Below, piece by piece: positions 1 through 5,582 of a DNA stretch of 5,785 bases. The notes under the pieces are model-generated. The model was not told where the DNA came from, did no database searches, and saw nothing but the letters and a program-made list of their open reading frames with translations. The position numbers and the translations under genes were made by a program. The stretch is from Fusobacterium sp. (GTDB lineage: Bacteria; Fusobacteriota; Fusobacteriia; Fusobacteriales; Fusobacteriaceae): contig JAHHTB010000125.1 in the NCBI GenBank assembly GCA_020024855.1, positions 1-5,785 of the forward strand. Direction: 5' to 3'. Position 1 is the first letter of the stretch. Every line of letters starts with the position of its first letter.

Positions 1-80
1 TCTTTGTATTAGTTGGAAGCATATTTAACTATCTATCTGTATATTTTATTTAAAAATTTGCCAAAATTTTTTATAAATTT

Positions 81-123
81 AGAACCGACTAAAGATTTAC
101 ACAGTAAATTTTTAGTCAGTTCT
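81..123. repeat. Long imperfect hairpin downstream of the peptidase gene
   Basis: AGAACCGACTAAA (81-93) pairs with TTTAGTCAGTTCT (111-123), with one internal C/A position that becomes a U·G wobble in minus-strand RNA. Inside it, ATTTAC (95-100) pairs with GTAAAT (104-109) around a 3-nt loop, separated from the outer stem by one unpaired position per side. The hairpin starts about 33 nt past the stop codon of the last gene and may mark the 3' end of the operon transcript. It is not followed by a clean U-tract on the minus strand (the next bases are AAATTTATAA), so it is not a canonical intrinsic terminator. It could be a processing or stability element or a copy of a small palindromic repeat. 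The rest of 1-156 is very AT-rich, and I see no gene there. Confidence 0.6.
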
Positions 124-156
124 TAGTTTTAAAAGTAGTTATTTTTATTCCTTTTC

Positions 157-1470
157 CTATTTTTCACTTAAAGTTATTATTGCATTGTAATAAATTAAAA
201 TATTTTTTTTAAAATCTTCCTTAGACATATTTTCATTTTTTCCATGTCCACCTGTTTTTATATTTTTATATTTAGGACCAAATGCTACCATATTTTCAAA
301 ATAACTAGCATATGTTCCTCCACCCATAGTTACAGGTTTTTCACTATTTGAGACTTTCATATTTTTCAATACTTTTAATAATTTTATTACTATTTCACTA
401 TTTTCTTCAACATAGTGAATTGGTTTAGATACTAATATTTCTATCTTATATGAACTATCAAATTTTTCTTCCAAATATCTTTTTATCTCTTCTTTTGTTA
501 TTGTCTCAGGATACCTAATATCTAATTCACATATAAACTCTTTTTCACTCATTTTCATAGTTCCTACATTTAAAGTAAGTTTTCCAAGTTTTTCTCCTAT
601 TTTATACAATTTCCTATTTTTATCTTCTAGAAGTAGTTCATTTATTTTTTCTAATATCTCAATATTTTTAATTTTATTTTTATACTTTAATAAAACCATT
701 TTAATCAATTCTGATATTGCATTGATACCTTTTTCTGGTGTGCTAGCATGACAAGCAACTCCTCTATAAGTTAGCCTTAATCTATTATTATCGTCTGTAT
801 AATTGTATATTTCACATTCAGCATTTGCTGGAACTATATTACTTTTTTCTCCACCCCAAAATTTTATATATGTTTCACTTCTTTTTATTTCAAAATTTTT
901 AGATATTTTTATATGCAATCTTCCTTTTTCGCCAATAACTATTGGATATAATGCATCTGGAGTAAATCCTATTGTAGGTATCTCCTCTTTCTCTATATAA
1001 TGTTTTATACATCTCATTCCAGTTTCTTCATTTGTACCAAATATAACCCTGACTCTTTTGTTTAATTTTTTACTATTTTTTAAAAATTTTAATAGATATA
1101 ACATCATAATAGCAGGTCCTTTATTATCTACTATTCCTCTTCCATAAAAATACCCATCTTTTTCTTCCAGTCTAAATGGATCAGTATCCCAACCCAATCC
1201 CTCTGGTACAATATCTAAATGTACTGGTATACCTATCATCTCATTACCTTTTCCTATTTCCAGCCAACATACATAATCATCTACATTTTTATATTTTATT
1301 CCAAATTCTTGTGCTTTTTGTACAATGAAATCTAATGCTTTTTTATTTTCCCATCCAAAAGGAGTCCCATTCTCTCCCATATTTTCTATTGTTTTCATAG
1401 AAATTAAAATACTTAAATCTTTTATAATATATTCAAATTCATTTTCTATTATCTTATAAATATTCTCCAT
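157..1470 (-). CDS. M20 family zinc metallopeptidase, PepV/Sapep dipeptidase-like
   Basis: This 437-aa cytoplasmic hydrolase probably cleaves a dipeptide or other N-acyl amino acid bond with a two-zinc centre. The M20 motifs are all visible: HLD with H84 and D86, the GRG-x-x-DNKGP block with bridging D115, the catalytic/metal pair E148-E149, D172 in TPDALYP, and H409 in GGHGKNE. The lid-domain residues N211 (NIVPANAE) and H241 (CHASTPEKG) are also present, as is the GGGTYAS block near 383-389. HLDIVPEGLGW-DPF and TPDALYP resemble the PepV/Sapep dipeptidase branch. The protein is slightly shorter than PepV, which has about 470 residues. The start at 1470 has an AGGTGG ribosome binding site (1475-1480) only 4 nt upstream, immediately after an intrinsic terminator. 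It is the last gene of the operon and has no room for its own promoter after that terminator. Substrate is unknown; an N-carbamoyl- or N-acyl-amino-acid hydrolase role is an alternative. Confidence 0.9.
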   Translation of the reverse strand: MENIYKIIENEFEYIIKDLSILISMKTIENMGENGTPFGWENKKALDFIVQKAQEFGIKYKNVDDYVCWLEIGKGNEMIGIPVHLDIVPEGLGWDTDPFRLEEKDGYFYGRGIVDNKGPAIMMLYLLKFLKNSKKLNKRVRVIFGTNEETGMRCIKHYIEKEEIPTIGFTPDALYPIVIGEKGRLHIKISKNFEIKRSETYIKFWGGEKSNIVPANAECEIYNYTDDNNRLRLTYRGVACHASTPEKGINAISELIKMVLLKYKNKIKNIEILEKINELLLEDKNRKLYKIGEKLGKLTLNVGTMKMSEKEFICELDIRYPETITKEEIKRYLEEKFDSSYKIEILVSKPIHYVEENSEIVIKLLKVLKNMKVSNSEKPVTMGGGTYASYFENMVAFGPKYKNIKTGGHGKNENMSKEDFKKNILIYYNAIITLSEK

Positions 1471-1485
1471 ATTTCCACCTTTTTT

Positions 1486-1517
1486 AAAAAAAATAGGCTC
1501 CTTTAGAACCTATTTTT
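1486..1517 (-). terminator. Intrinsic terminator/attenuator between the ATC-hydrolase-like and M20 genes
   Basis: On the minus strand AAAAATAGGTTC (1517-1506) pairs with GAGCCTATTTTT (1500-1489) around the 5-nt loop TAAAG, giving 12 bp with one G·U. The T-run continues to eight T (1493-1486). It begins 8 nt after the stop codon of the upstream gene and ends 5 nt before the ribosome binding site of the M20 gene. It should end most transcripts, leaving the peptidase gene dependent on read-through, or it may act as a processing site that sets a lower dose of that gene. Confidence 0.8.
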
Positions 1518-1525
1518 ATTTTTTA

Positions 1526-2008
1526 TTATTTTTTTCTAGTAAATAGCAATTCACAACATTCTTGATCCTTACTTAATTGTTGTGGAAACTCTAAGTCAAT
1601 TCCCTTTGCACAACTTACCCTTCCATAATCTCCATAGCAAGCTAGTCTACATATTTCTATTCTTTCTTCTAATGGAATATTGTATTCTTTCCAAGCATCT
1701 ACAAGAGGACATCTTTTAAACTTTAATATCCCCTTATTCTCACCATTTTCTTCTAGTTCCATCTCAAAAACAAGTTGTCCTTTACTGTTATATAACATCT
1801 CCGCAAATTCTCCAGGTGTTTTGGCTCCACTATATTTTTGTCCTCTTATTCTTCCAAATTCAAATATAGTATTTTGACAAACTTTATCTACATCCACTCC
1901 TTGTTTCTTTAACTCTTTCATTATCATATAAAACCATATTGCTCTTTCACCAATGGCTCCTCTTATTCCTGCTAAATATTCCTCTTCAGTATACATTTTC
2001 TTTTCCAT
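1526..2008 (-). CDS. L-2-amino-thiazoline-4-carboxylic acid hydrolase family protein
   Basis: This 160-aa soluble protein resembles the ATC hydrolase family, named after Pseudomonas AtcB, which opens the thiazoline ring of ATC on the way to L-cysteine. Most family members in anaerobes have no proven substrate. Family-like features are the N-terminal ERAIWFYMIMKEL helix (21-33), the CPLVDAWKEYNIP block (C100), the IEICRLACYGDYG block (C120, C124, D127), C133, and the C-terminal ECCELLF strand (C151, C152). The conserved Cys and Asp positions are the likely catalytic or metal-binding residues, though I cannot assign roles. There is no signal peptide or membrane segment. The start at 2008 has a strong AAGGAGG site 7 nt upstream. 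It follows the EIID gene by 26 nt, so it is cotranscribed with the PTS. Its role is probably to process the imported compound. The family call is by motif recognition; the biochemical function is uncertain. Confidence 0.75.
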   Translation of the reverse strand: MEKKMYTEEEYLAGIRGAIGERAIWFYMIMKELKKQGVDVDKVCQNTIFEFGRIRGQKYSGAKTPGEFAEMLYNSKGQLVFEMELEENGENKGILKFKRCPLVDAWKEYNIPLEERIEICRLACYGDYGRVSCAKGIDLEFPQQLSKDQECCELLFTRKK

Positions 2009-2034
2009 CCTTTATCCTCCTTAAACTTTGACTG

Positions 2035-2856
2035 CTAAAACACTCTTATTACTGCCCCTAAAATACTCAAAATTACTAAAATACTCAAAACTTTTGTAAT
2101 ACTCATTTTCTTATATTTCATCATATAATACACTAAGAAAATTACTCCTAATGGTAATAAACCTGGTGCTATTTTATCCAATATATCTTGAACTATAAAA
2201 TCTTTTCCAGAAATATCAAATTTTATTGTAGTATTTAATTTAACTACCATTGCTGACAAAGACCCCATCATAAAAAGTCCTAATATACTAGCTCCATCTA
2301 TTAATTTTTTAACTATTCCTCCAGATAAAATATGTTTTATCGACTCTCTTCCTAAAGAATATCCAAATCTAAATAAATATAACCCCTCTATAAAAAGCCA
2401 TATACCTAAAATACACGGAAATATAGGCGCTATAATACTCCCAGTTGCTCCGAAAGATATTGCAATTGCTGTAAACAATGTTTGCATTGTTCCCCAGTCT
2501 AAAGTATCTCCTATTCCTGCTAATGGTCCCATTAATCCTGTCTTTATTCCTGTTATAACCTCATCTGGAATCTCCTGTCCCATAGCTTTTTCTTCTTCCA
2601 TTGCTATTGTAGTTCCATGTATCAATCCTCCCCAAATAGCTTGAGAGTTAAAAAATATTAAATGTCTTTTTAAAGCAGCTACTAAATCCTCTTTATTTTT
2701 GTAGAGCTTTTGTAATATTGGACCCATAGTTGCACAAACAGCTACCGCTTGCATTCTCTCAAATGAGTTCGAAATTTCTGCAGTCCACCACCATCTTATA
2801 TAAGCTTTTGTTATATCTTTTTTATTCAATATTTTTTCTTGTTTCTTATCTCCCAT
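2035..2856 (-). CDS. PTS system mannose/fructose/sorbose family, IID component
   Basis: This 273-aa membrane subunit forms the sugar channel with IIC. Family landmarks run in order: an N-terminal cytoplasmic amphipathic part with the SFERMQAVAV motif (31-40), MGPILQKLY (44-52), IWGGLIHGTTIAMEEEKA (74-91), and the highly typical GLMGPLAGIGDTLDWGT (107-123). Hydrophobic segments follow at about 125-165, 187-207, 231-245 and 254-271. A tryptophan triplet (W23-W25) sits where many EIIDs have a mixed aromatic stretch. The length is normal for the family. The start codon overlaps the IIC stop as TAATG, with an AAGGAGGGAG ribosome binding site inside the end of IIC, which suggests translational coupling and equal subunit amounts. 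Sugar specificity cannot be read from the sequence. Confidence 0.95.
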   Translation of the reverse strand: MGDKKQEKILNKKDITKAYIRWWWTAEISNSFERMQAVAVCATMGPILQKLYKNKEDLVAALKRHLIFFNSQAIWGGLIHGTTIAMEEEKAMGQEIPDEVITGIKTGLMGPLAGIGDTLDWGTMQTLFTAIAISFGATGSIIAPIFPCILGIWLFIEGLYLFRFGYSLGRESIKHILSGGIVKKLIDGASILGLFMMGSLSAMVVKLNTTIKFDISGKDFIVQDILDKIAPGLLPLGVIFLVYYMMKYKKMSITKVLSILVILSILGAVIRVF

Positions 2857-3599
2857 TATGCTCCCTCCTTATTCTCTTTCATAAATGTACATAAGAAAGC
2901 TATACATATTCCAAAAATTGCTGCGGCTGTAATAGGAATATGAAAATATTGTACAATAAAGAATCCCAGTATAAAAAATGGTATATACTTATTTTTACCT
3001 ATTACAAAAATAGTAGTTGCAAATCCTAATGCTGGTAATACTCCTCCTGTTACTGTTAATCCTCTCATAAGCCATTCTGGTATTGTTTGTAAAACTTTTT
3101 CAACAAATGTTGCTCCAAATAAATTTGCTACAAACACAATTGGAAACCTAAAGATAAATCCAAAAGCTAAAGGATACAAAGTTGCACATCTCCAAATTCC
3201 TTTTATATTTGCTTCTTCTGCATACTTATCAGCCTTAGCTGCAAACCATGCATTCGTTGTTCTTCTTATATTATTTACAAAAACTCCTAAAATTCCTATT
3301 GGAACTGCTATTGTAATCGCTACTTCTGGCTCTATATTTCCTGCTATTGCTATCGGAATAGCTATTAATGCAGCTAAACATTTGTCTGATGGAATATTTC
3401 CTCCAGCTGCAACCATTCCTAGATAAACAATCTCTATACTTGAACCTACAATTATTCCTTTTTCCAAATCTCCCATTAATACTCCAACCACTGTTCCTAT
3501 AATAATTGGTTGTTTACATACAGCAAATAATGAATAACCTGGAAGCCCTGTCCAAAACCAATACCATAATCCTGTTACTATTGCCACTGTTAAAGACAT
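2856..3599 (-). CDS. PTS system mannose/fructose/sorbose family, IIC component
   Basis: This 247-aa polytopic inner-membrane subunit is the partner of IID in sugar translocation. It carries the EII-Sor signature: QPIIIGTVVGVLMGDLEKGIIVGSSIEIVYLG (30-61) followed by GGNIPSD (66-72). The usual GA-T/S-E-L-x-x-LG pattern appears here as GSSIEIVYLG. Further hydrophobic segments lie at about 73-88, 92-109, 139-163, 178-200, 205-219 and 221-239. The loop at 111-135 (RRTTNAWFAAKADKYAEE) is the hydrophilic, charged stretch typical of this family. The start at 3599 has an AAGGGGG site, partly overlapping the stop of the preceding EIIB gene 12 nt away. Its stop overlaps the IID start by one base. Confidence in the family is high; the substrate is unknown. 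Confidence 0.95.
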   Translation of the reverse strand: MSLTVAIVTGLWYWFWTGLPGYSLFAVCKQPIIIGTVVGVLMGDLEKGIIVGSSIEIVYLGMVAAGGNIPSDKCLAALIAIPIAIAGNIEPEVAITIAVPIGILGVFVNNIRRTTNAWFAAKADKYAEEANIKGIWRCATLYPLAFGFIFRFPIVFVANLFGATFVEKVLQTIPEWLMRGLTVTGGVLPALGFATTIFVIGKNKYIPFFILGFFIVQYFHIPITAAAIFGICIAFLCTFMKENKEGA

Positions 3600-3611
3600 A
3601 TGTTTTCCCCC

Positions 3612-4103
3612 TTATCCTCTAAATTTTTTTACAGCTTCATTTAAGTCAATCGAACTTTCCTCTGGAACTATATGCAAATCAATTTTAAAATTATTTTCTT
3701 GCATCTCTAATAGCTCTTCTACTTCTTTTTCATCCAGTGATACAGCTGTAAATACCATTTTTTTCCCAATTCCACTTGGAATTCCGCCTAATTGTAATTT
3801 CTCATAGTTTATTCCAGTTTTAAATGTTTTATATGCCATATCAACATTTTTAAATAATAAAAATACATTTCCGTTTCCAAAACTATCTTTATTATATTCT
3901 TCAACAGCTTTCTCAACTGAATAAATCTCTACATTTACTCCAGGAGGTGCTGCCATTTTATATATATCTACCATAAAAGTTTCTTTAGCTAAGTAATCAT
4001 CAATTATTATTATTTTTTTCGCCATTGATATTTTCAACCATTTTGTAACAACCTGCCCATGTATTAATCTGTGATCCACTCTTGCTAACGTAATTTCTGC
4101 CAT
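3612..4103 (-). CDS. PTS system mannose/fructose/sorbose family, IIB component (second of two)
   Basis: This 163-aa cytoplasmic phosphotransferase takes phosphate from EIIA on H15, in the motif VDHRLIHGQV (9-18), and passes it to the sugar at IIC-IID. Other family blocks are KKIIIIDDYLAK (29-40), MAAPPGVNVEIYSVEKA (50-66) and LGGIPSGIGKK (105-115). It matches the canonical family pattern better than the upstream EIIB does, and it lies directly next to the IIC gene, so it is probably the main transport EIIB. The start at 4103 has a GGGAGGAAGGG ribosome binding site. It begins 19 nt after the stop of the second EIIA gene and ends 12 nt before the IIC start. Confidence 0.95.
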   Translation of the reverse strand: MAEITLARVDHRLIHGQVVTKWLKISMAKKIIIIDDYLAKETFMVDIYKMAAPPGVNVEIYSVEKAVEEYNKDSFGNGNVFLLFKNVDMAYKTFKTGINYEKLQLGGIPSGIGKKMVFTAVSLDEKEVEELLEMQENNFKIDLHIVPEESSIDLNEAVKKFRG

Positions 4104-4122
4104 TTTCCCTTCCTCCCTTATT

Positions 4123-4524
4123 CTACATTTTTTTAAACTCTGCTATTAAATTTATACAATTTATATTTTTATTCTCTTTAAAAAAGAGATTTTCTAAAAC
4201 TTTTTCTATTTTCTCCTCTTTATCTATTTCTAAAATTAACGGAAGATTTAATCCACTTATAGCATTGAAATTATACTTCAGTCCTAAATAAATAGCTGTA
4301 TTTGATGTTGTCCCTCCATATAAATCTGAAATTAATATTGTTTTTGAAGGTGCAATTTTTAATATTTTTTCTATTTCCTTTCTATAGTCTTCCACTGACA
4401 TATTAGGCAATAAAGAAAATACGAAGAATTTGTTCTTTAATCCAAATAACTTTTTTACATCTTCTATCAATTCTTTTCCCCAATTTCCATGACATAATAT
4501 TATTCCCCATAATTGATTTTCCAT
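4123..4524 (-). CDS. PTS system mannose-family IIA component (second of two, divergent)
   Basis: This 133-aa cytoplasmic protein would carry phosphate from HPr on H12 (LCHGNWG) and hand it to an EIIB. D67 in LISDLYGG matches the conserved Asp of the family fold, and GLNLPLILEI (91-100) matches the NxPML-E block. The usual GGSPxN motif is replaced by GGTTSN (70-75), so it is divergent from the first EIIA. The start is placed at 4524: AGGAGGAG (4533-4540) lies 8 nt upstream, and H12 then falls near the family position. A longer frame starting at 4563 would add 13 residues (MQFYSRRRGGVTI) that merely translate the ribosome binding site. The ATG overlaps the stop of the first EIIB as TAATG, which suggests coupling. 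Confidence 0.9.
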   Translation of the reverse strand: MENQLWGIILCHGNWGKELIEDVKKLFGLKNKFFVFSLLPNMSVEDYRKEIEKILKIAPSKTILISDLYGGTTSNTAIYLGLKYNFNAISGLNLPLILEIDKEEKIEKVLENLFFKENKNINCINLIAEFKKM

Positions 4525-4979
4525 TATAGTAACTCCTCCTCTTCTTCTGGAGTAGAATTGCATATTATCTTTGTTTCAGTTTGTCTTATTCTTTCTAATA
4601 TAATTTTCTCTTCTTCTGAAAGATAAATATTATTTTTAAATATAGTTCTTCCTATTCCTGTTGGAATTCGTCCAATATTTAAAATTTCTATTTCTATAGA
4701 ATTTTCTAATAAAAATTCTATTGTTTTCAATTCTTTGACTAGAACCAAACTTTCTTCATCAAAGAAATCATCATTTTTTAAAAGTTCCTGTTCATCTATA
4801 ATTTCTAAATCAATATTTTTAGGAGTAGCTAATCTTATGATTCCCTTTTCTATAACATCATTTGCTATTTTTTTATTTATAATTATTATTTTTTTTACTC
4901 TATAATACTCCAACCATTTATAATTAACTTGTCCATGTATTAATCTATCATCACATCTACAAATTTTTATTTTTTTCAT
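4524..4979 (-). CDS. PTS system mannose/fructose/sorbose family, IIB component (first of two)
   Basis: This 151-aa cytoplasmic EIIB has phosphocarrier H15 in CDDRLIHGQV (9-18). It also has KKIIIINKKIAND (29-41), IRLATPKNIDLEI (48-60) and IGRIPTGIG (102-110). It is clearly related to the second EIIB but diverged: ATPKNI replaces AAPPGV, and it is 12 residues shorter. The start is placed at 4979 because GAGAGG (4987-4992) lies 7 nt upstream and this puts the active histidine at residue 15, as in the other EIIB. An in-frame ATG at 4994 overlaps the EIIA stop as ATGA but has no ribosome binding site and would add five residues. The acidic C-terminus (EEEEELL) is encoded by the purine-rich ribosome binding site of the next gene. 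It may serve transport, or signalling to the activator. Confidence 0.92.
   Translation of the reverse strand: MKKIKICRCDDRLIHGQVNYKWLEYYRVKKIIIINKKIANDVIEKGIIRLATPKNIDLEIIDEQELLKNDDFFDEESLVLVKELKTIEFLLENSIEIEILNIGRIPTGIGRTIFKNNIYLSEEEKIILERIRQTETKIICNSTPEEEEELL
4533..4540 (-). promoter_or_regulatory. Ribosome binding site that fixes the second EIIA start
   Basis: AGGAGGAG lies 8 nt before the ATG at 4524. It sits inside the last codons of the first EIIB gene and rules against the longer start at 4563, whose extra codons would read through this site. Confidence 0.85.
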
Positions 4980-4986
4980 AACATTA

Positions 4987-4992
4987 CCTCTC
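4987..4992 (-). promoter_or_regulatory. Ribosome binding site that fixes the first EIIB start
   Basis: GAGAGG overlaps the TGA stop of the first EIIA gene (4991-4993) and lies 7 nt before the ATG at 4979. The alternative ATG at 4994 has only AT-rich sequence upstream. Confidence 0.8.
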
Positions 4993-5386
4993 ATTTTAGA
5001 AGTTCATTTATATTTTTTATGCCATCTTTTCCTGCTTCATAACATAATTTCGTCAACTCTTCTAAATTAACCTCTTCTCTTGAACTAATGGCTTCTAATA
5101 ACATTGGAAAATTTAATCCTGTTAAAGTTTTATAATTAAAATCTCTGATATTTAGACTTGCTATATTGCAAGGTGAACCCCCTAATAAATCAACAAGTAC
5201 TAATACTCCTTCTCCTTTATCTGTTTCCTTTAAATATTTTTTAAACAGTTCATTTTTATCTTCAACATTTTCTTCACGCTGAAGAGTAATATACTTAATT
5301 TCATCACACGGTCCTACAACTAACTCTACACTTTTTAGTATCTCTGTTGAAAAACTTCCATGTGTTATTAGTATTATTCCTACCAT
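4991..5386 (-). CDS. PTS system mannose-family IIA component (first of two)
   Basis: This 131-aa cytoplasmic EIIA receives phosphate from HPr on H9 in IILITHGSFS and transfers it to EIIB. It has the canonical VLVDLLGGSPCN block (63-74) with D66, and TGLNFPMLLEAI (89-100), the conserved block near the subunit interface. In E. coli ManX the EIIA and EIIB domains are fused; here they are separate genes, as in the Bacillus lev operon. The start at 5386 has an AAGGGGG site (5394-5400) 7 nt upstream. It is the first gene of the operon, about 29 nt downstream of the start site predicted from the sigma-54 promoter. In LevR-regulated systems the EIIA/EIIB also phosphorylate the activator, a likely second role. 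Confidence 0.95.
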   Translation of the reverse strand: MVGIILITHGSFSTEILKSVELVVGPCDEIKYITLQREENVEDKNELFKKYLKETDKGEGVLVLVDLLGGSPCNIASLNIRDFNYKTLTGLNFPMLLEAISSREEVNLEELTKLCYEAGKDGIKNINELLK

Positions 5387-5424
5387 TATTAATCCCCCTT
5401 CTTTTTCTTTTATACTCCATATGC

Positions 5425-5442
5425 AAGCAAAAATTATGCCAA
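5425..5442 (-). promoter_or_regulatory. Sigma-54 (RpoN) -24/-12 promoter of the PTS operon
   Basis: The minus strand reads TTGGCATAATTTTTGCTT. It has GG at 5440-5439 and GC at 5428-5427, with exactly the 12-bp periodicity of the TGGCAYR-N4-TTGCW consensus. Transcription would start near 5415, giving a leader of about 29 nt before the first EIIA start. The partial LevR-type gene just upstream fits as the activator this promoter needs. Confidence 0.88.
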
Positions 5443-5461
5443 TTTTGTGTATTTAAAGAAA

Positions 5462-5477
5462 ATGATATCTCTATCAT
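5462..5477. promoter_or_regulatory. Candidate operator dyad upstream of the sigma-54 promoter
   Basis: ATGATA-TCTC-TATCAT is a perfect 6-bp inverted repeat with a 4-bp spacer, centred about 54 bp upstream of the predicted start site. A related half (ATATCA) recurs at 5491-5496. It could bind a repressor or help the activator, but short dyads arise easily in AT-rich DNA. Confidence 0.35.
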
Positions 5478-5504
5478 AACTTAATAAATCATATCAAATA
5501 GTTT

Positions 5505-5528
5505 TTTAACTGTATTTTTATCTGTATT
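5505..5528 (-). promoter_or_regulatory. Tandem 12-bp repeat, candidate activator (UAS) site
   Basis: On the minus strand AATACAGATAAA (5528-5517) is followed directly by AATACAGTTAAA (5516-5505), identical at 11 of 12 positions. It is centred about 100 bp upstream of the predicted start site, the usual place for an enhancer-binding protein of the LevR/NtrC kind. It abuts the terminator of the regulator gene. Binding is inferred from position and repetition only. Confidence 0.45.
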
Positions 5529-5559
5529 AAAAAAAGAGAGTCCAATAACTCTCTTTTTT
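5529..5559 (-). terminator. Intrinsic terminator of the upstream regulator gene
   Basis: AAAAAAGAGAGT (minus strand 5559-5548) and ACTCTCTTTTTT (5541-5530) form a perfect 12-bp stem with a 6-nt loop, ending in seven T. It begins 23 nt after the regulator stop codon and separates that transcript from the sigma-54 operon. The mirror A/T flanks would let it work on the plus strand too. Confidence 0.88.
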
Positions 5560-5582
5560 CCTAAAATTAATACACTTAAATT

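Noticed and set aside
1..60. Possible plus-strand promoter (TTGGAA followed by AT-rich sequence)
   Set aside because: No good -10 box at standard spacing and no plus-strand gene downstream.
803..1000. Plus-strand open frame of 65 codons
   Set aside because: It lies wholly inside the M20 gene on the opposite strand, has no recognisable domain, and is a shadow of a well-supported gene.
1530..1600. Weak internal promoter (TTGTGA and an AT-rich -10) within the end of the ATC-hydrolase-family gene
   Set aside because: The match is poor, and any transcript from it would still meet the terminator at 1486-1517.
1680..1877. Plus-strand open frame of 65 codons
   Set aside because: It lies wholly inside the ATC-hydrolase-family gene, has low-complexity composition (Ser/Phe/Pro-rich antisense) and no independent support.
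4980..4994. Upstream ATG at 4994 as the start of the first EIIB
   Set aside because: It has no ribosome binding site. The ATG at 4979 has GAGAGG at good spacing and aligns the active His at residue 15 with the second EIIB.
5410..5445. Sigma-70-like -10 box (TATAAA near 5411-5417, minus strand) as the operon promoter
   Set aside because: No matching -35 box lies at a suitable distance, and the overlapping -24/-12 sigma-54 match is far better.
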